From the NCBI GenBank assembly GCA_003136335.1, contig PLEA01000598.1, positions 1 through 7,009 of the forward strand: a stretch of DNA of 7,009 nt, written 5' to 3'. A program made the translations under genes and the position numbers. The notes under the pieces were generated by a model, which saw only the letters and a list, made by a program, of their open reading frames with translations, made no database searches and was not told where the DNA came from. Origin of the DNA: Acidobacteriaceae bacterium. Its GTDB lineage: Bacteria; Acidobacteriota; Terriglobia; Terriglobales; SbA1. How positions within the stretch are numbered: position 1 is the first letter of the stretch; each line of letters starts with the position of its first letter. Positions 4,630-7,009 of the stretch are shown here, piece by piece.

Positions 4630-6084
4630 CTACTGCCCCTCCTTCTGTCCCGCCGCAAACACTGTCCACGGCCCCGCCTTCATATTCCGCAGCAACGGCT
4701 TCTGCCATGCAAACTCGGGATGCCGCTCCAGAAACTCTGCCGCCAGAAAGTCCGCACCGCATGGATGGCCCGCCCTCGCCACAAAGCTCATCTTCGCGGC
4801 CATGGCGCTGTCCGTCGCCTTTCCCTGCACCGCGCCGCCCGGATTGTACGCATCCCATGCCCACTCTTTCACGCCGCGGGGAGAGTTATCGACATGGCCG
4901 CAAAGGGTGCGCTCGTTGGGTTGATCGACTCTCTCGTCCAAAGTTGTTCTTTCGTACCTGTCGACGTGATCAGACAGGAACTGTTCAGCCAACTCAACGT
5001 CAATCTGACCTTTCAAAGTCCTCATGAAATCATCGGCGCGCGCATGCCGCGCATTCATCGACGAGGACACATTGTTAGGATCGAAACCGCTGGTCTCTTC
5101 CAGGATCACCTTCGGATCGCGAGCAAAATTCGAGCTCACAAAATATCCATCCTTGGTGCGCCACAGCGGCGTGTTCTTCAGCCCCAACTCCAGATACGCG
5201 ATCTCCCCCGTCTTCCGGTCGCCGATGAGCCAGTCATTGGCGTAGCCGCCGTTGTTGCCCTCTTTGATGATCCGCACATAGTCCTCAATATTGTTGGCGT
5301 ACTGCAGCGCCTTGCGCGAACGCATGAACTCGGGCTTCCCATTCGGATCCCATCCCTCAAACTGCGTGATGGTGGTTTCCGTAATCATCATGCCCGCGGA
5401 GTTCACCCCAAAATCGTCGTCGCTGGTAATCACTCCCGGAAAGCCGTCCATCAGAATCCGATTCCCGTGTTCGGGCTGGATGTCGAAGATCACCACCCAG
5501 CGCTCGCCCGCCAGGTAGCTGGTCCAATTATTGTGAGCGATCACAATCTGGTGATCTTTGGTCATGCTGCCCGTGGCAATAAATGCGCTGCAGTTGCCGG
5601 GCGCCACGAGCTTCGGCGCCTTGGCCGATTTCTGCTGCTTGTTCAGCCAGGGCACGTAGTAGTCAGGCACTTCCTCAAAGGCATTGAGCGCCACAATGTC
5701 GTACACGTCGAGATCGACGCCGTGCGCCTTCACTCCGTCCGCCATGCCCTGCAATTCCTGCTGATATTCAGCATCGATGTGGGGCCAAAGCATCTGCCGC
5801 GCCGTAGTGCGGAAGAATTCCCAATCCCGCTGCGTCTGGTGCGTATCAAACATTTTGATCGCCTCAAAGGCATCGGCAATCTCGGGCGCGAGCAAATAGC
5901 CGTGCTGAAAACCGACGTCCGACGGCGATCCTTCCAGGTGCACGTACGTCCATCCTCCCTGCTGGAAGCGATAAGCCTTCTGCAACCTCGCGTCAGACTG
6001 GCCAGGAGTGGTTCCCGCCGCCGCACACGTCAAAGCCAAGAGGAAACCCAGCACGCATCCAGAACCCAGAAGTTTCTTCAACAT
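4630..6084 (-). CDS. Exported phospholipase-B-like Ntn hydrolase (PLBD / C45-type)
   Basis: The 484-residue protein belongs to the phospholipase B-like/C45 autoproteolytic acyltransferase group, N-terminal-nucleophile enzymes that hydrolyse amide or ester bonds. Residues 1-24 are a Sec signal (MLKKLLGSGCVLGFLLAL). The N-terminal domain carries GFQHGYLLAPEI (58-69). GNCSAF (163-168) supplies Cys165, the expected nucleophile exposed by self-cleavage, followed by IVIAHNNWTSY (180-190). Further family blocks are GVITSDDDFGVNSAG (217-231) and YANDWLIGDRKTGEIAYLE (281-299). Length fits the family. The start at 6084 is chosen for its ribosome binding site and signal peptide; the frame extends to 6177 without support. 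The stop lies 28 bp from the putative attR. The substrate is unknown; lipid or peptide-like amides are both possible. Confidence 0.88.
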   Translation of the reverse strand: MLKKLLGSGCVLGFLLALTCAAAGTTPGQSDARLQKAYRFQQGGWTYVHLEGSPSDVGFQHGYLLAPEIADAFEAIKMFDTHQTQRDWEFFRTTARQMLWPHIDAEYQQELQGMADGVKAHGVDLDVYDIVALNAFEEVPDYYVPWLNKQQKSAKAPKLVAPGNCSAFIATGSMTKDHQIVIAHNNWTSYLAGERWVVIFDIQPEHGNRILMDGFPGVITSDDDFGVNSAGMMITETTITQFEGWDPNGKPEFMRSRKALQYANNIEDYVRIIKEGNNGGYANDWLIGDRKTGEIAYLELGLKNTPLWRTKDGYFVSSNFARDPKVILEETSGFDPNNVSSSMNARHARADDFMRTLKGQIDVELAEQFLSDHVDRYERTTLDERVDQPNERTLCGHVDNSPRGVKEWAWDAYNPGGAVQGKATDSAMAAKMSFVARAGHPCGADFLAAEFLERHPEFAWQKPLLRNMKAGPWTVFAAGQKEGQ

Positions 6085-6088
6085 GAAT

Positions 6089-6094
6089 TCCTTT
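6089..6094 (-). promoter_or_regulatory. Ribosome binding site of the phospholipase-B-like gene
   Basis: On the minus strand AAAGGA lies 4 nt before the ATG at 6084-6082. The spacing is short, but no better site serves the upstream in-frame codons. Confidence 0.55.
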
Positions 6095-6155
6095 CTATGA
6101 GGTCTAGCAAGATTCAGTCCGTCACATCGACGCAACATTCTAGCCTGTAGCACCT

Positions 6156-6308
6156 CTAGCGGCCTGTCGCGCAGCAACCATTACCAGGCTCCGCATCTGT
6201 TGTTACTGTCACCGAAGCGAACCCTTGCTCACTCAATAGCAGCATTCGGGCATCAACAGCATGCCCTGCTGCATCCGCAGTAAAGAACTCACTGCGACAG
6301 GCCACTAG
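6156..6308. repeat. 153-bp block bounded by a 15-bp inverted repeat, MITE-like
   Basis: CTAGCGGCCTGTCGC (6156-6170) is the reverse complement of GCGACAGGCCACTAG (6294-6308) at 14 of 15 positions. The outermost CTAG is itself a palindrome and could be target sequence rather than element. The interior has no convincing gene. The right arm overlaps the stop codon (6305-6307) of the minus-strand gene. The layout resembles a miniature inverted-repeat element; alternatively it is a long-loop RNA structure between the two minus-strand genes. Confidence 0.45.
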
Positions 6309-6625
6309 ATATCCGTCCGCTGCTCCGGATGTCGGCTCAAATACCAGCACGGCAGCCATCCCGCGTGCTGAAACAGTGCATTCACGCACGTCTGAGCCTG
6401 CGGCGGATCGAAACTGAACTTTGTCTTTCCGTTCTTCTGCAAGACGGCGTAGTAGTGATTCACCGTCACCGAGCCGTAGGCGTTCCGGTTGGTCGCCGCG
6501 CGGATCCGAAAAGTGGCGTAGTCGAGACCATACGCCAGCGCCGCCGTCCCAACCACGGTAAGAATCACGGCGACGAAGATTCGTCGTAGCCGCACTCTGA
6601 GGCTTGGGCCAGATGTCGGAGTCAC
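6305..6625 (-). CDS. Small membrane-anchored hypothetical protein
   Basis: The 106-residue product starts at GTG 6625-6623. A basic N terminus (RVRLRRIF) leads into one transmembrane segment or uncleaved signal at about residues 15-33 (FVAVILTVVGTAALAYGL). The remainder is an extracytoplasmic domain with RIRAATNRNAYGSVTVNHYY, a KNGKTKFSFDPPQAQTCVNAL stretch interrupted here only by the writing limit, and two Cys in QTCVNAL and LPCWYL that could form a disulfide. It ends in HPEQRTDI. The pattern recalls conserved hypothetical proteins of Acidobacteria, which is a memory-based impression. TATAAT lies only 8 bp before the start, implying little or no leader. The upstream neighbour diverges. Confidence 0.75.
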   Translation of the reverse strand: MTPTSGPSLRVRLRRIFVAVILTVVGTAALAYGLDYATFRIRAATNRNAYGSVTVNHYYAVLQKNGKTKFSFDPPQAQTCVNALFQHAGWLPCWYLSRHPEQRTDI

Positions 6626-6633
6626 GAGGCCAA

Positions 6634-6639
6634 ATTATA
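6634..6639 (-). promoter_or_regulatory. Probable -10 element for the small membrane protein
   Basis: On the minus strand TATAAT is a perfect -10 hexamer. Transcription should begin about 6-8 nt downstream, at or just before the GTG start at 6625, so the mRNA would be leaderless or nearly so. No consensus -35 is seen at 16-18 bp spacing. Confidence 0.5.
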
Positions 6640-6669
6640 ACCCTGGCTCGCGAACGTATCCGTAGTCCC

Positions 6670-6717
6670 AATTCCCAATTCCCCGCCACCAATTCCCCGC
6701 CAACGTTGACAATTCCC
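6670..6717 (+). repeat. AATTCCC repeat cluster in the divergent promoter region
   Basis: AATTCCC occurs at 6670-6676, 6677-6683, 6691-6697 and 6711-6717. Within it CCAATTCCCCGCCA is a perfect 14-bp tandem duplication (6675-6688 and 6689-6702). It sits between the divergent genes at 6625 and 6831. It may be an operator array or just a slippage-prone simple repeat. Confidence 0.55.
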
Positions 6718-6806
6718 CCGTCCGGCAGGCAAACTACCGCATTCGCTGGGAATCGCTTCTGGCGAGAACCTGCTGCGGCCCAGAGAGAGATTCCCCGTGC
6801 AGGTCT

Positions 6807-6812
6807 TATAAT
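6807..6812 (+). promoter_or_regulatory. Probable -10 element for the anti-sigma kinase gene
   Basis: TATAAT lies 18 bp before ATG 6831. A recognisable -35 is missing at 16-18 bp spacing (the region is GAGAGA-rich), and the short predicted leader has no ribosome binding site. Confidence 0.45.
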
Positions 6813-6830
6813 CGCTGTTACGCTTCGTCC

Positions 6831-7009
6831 ATGGCCATGACCGAGCAACGGGTCTCGTACACGCTCGACTCCTCGTTGGAGACGATCGACAATGCGGAGG
6901 AGAAGGCCGCAATCATTGCAACCGAACTTGGCTTTGCCGACGACGAAGTCATGCAGATTTCCATGGCCGTGCGTGAGGGCGCGGTCAATGCCGTGTTGCA
7001 CGGCAATGC
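6831..7009 (+). CDS. RsbW-type anti-sigma regulatory factor / serine kinase (partial, runs off the window)
   Basis: The frame from ATG 6831 stays open to the window end, giving 59 residues. It begins MAMTEQRVSYTLDSSLETID and includes ISMAVREGAVNAVLHGN near the visible C-terminal edge. That is the N box of the GHKL/HATPase_c fold, with Glu and Asn positioned for Mg-ATP binding as in RsbW and SpoIIAB. Such proteins bind a sigma factor or phosphorylate an anti-sigma antagonist in the cytoplasm. ATG 6837 is an alternative start; neither has a Shine-Dalgarno site. The rest of the ATPase domain and any partner genes lie beyond the window. Confidence 0.85.
   Translation, partial: MAMTEQRVSYTLDSSLETIDNAEEKAAIIATELGFADDEVMQISMAVREGAVNAVLHGN

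Noticed and set aside
4720..6150. 476-residue open frame on the plus strand
   Set aside because: It lies antisense to the phospholipase-B-like gene, which has family motifs, a signal peptide and a ribosome binding site. The antisense product is rich in His, Arg and Ile without domain signals.
6085..6155. Full promoter for the phospholipase-B-like gene
   Set aside because: A TAGAAT hexamer occurs on the minus strand, but no -35-like hexamer is found at a suitable spacing.
6156..7001. 281-residue open frame on the minus strand
   Set aside because: It overlaps the anti-sigma kinase gene on the opposite strand and the 106-residue gene in another frame, and it spans a promoter region with AATTCCC repeats.
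1..7009. CRISPR array
   Set aside because: The only short repeats are 7-22 bp units in two to four copies with no regular spacers, and no cas gene is visible.

Overview
The window looks like an accessory locus in a moderately GC-rich bacterium, most likely an acidobacterium. That assignment is an inference from the style of the small exported protein on the right, the phospholipase-B-like enzyme and the FitB-type toxin remnant; no taxonomic marker is present.

Left flank (1-560): eroded mobile DNA. There is a possible 3' end of a universal-stress-protein gene at the window edge and three degenerate ATTGTCC-type repeats spaced 21-22 bp, resembling an IS21-type insertion-sequence end. After two small hairpins comes the C-terminal remnant of a tyrosine recombinase, broken by a 5-bp tandem duplication.

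Centre (624-4601): a probable small tRNA-targeted integrative element of about 3.9 kb. It starts in the 3' end of an intact tRNA-Ser(CGA) gene. An intact tyrosine recombinase follows 122 bp downstream in the same direction, and a degenerate second copy of the tRNA 3' end (19 of 23 bases, last 10 identical) lies at 4579-4601. Cargo between the two is, in order, a doubtful small basic ORF, a secreted TlpA/ResA-like thioredoxin (CGGC), an unrecognised exported protein starting 25 bp later, and a frameshifted FitB/VapC PIN-domain toxin pseudogene. I see no transfer, replication or phage structural genes. The likely unit of function is the thioredoxin plus its exported partner, acting outside the cytoplasm; that is inferred from gene order and signal peptides only.

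Right flank (4602-7009): ordinary-looking chromosome. On the minus strand lies an exported phospholipase-B-like Ntn hydrolase (4630-6084), whose stop codon is 28 bp from the presumed right junction. Upstream of it is a 153-bp block bounded by a 15-bp near-perfect inverted repeat. A small membrane-anchored protein (minus, 6305-6625, GTG start, probably leaderless) follows. Diverging from it across a 205-bp intergenic region carrying AATTCCC repeats is the start of an RsbW-type anti-sigma kinase gene (plus, 6831 to the window end).
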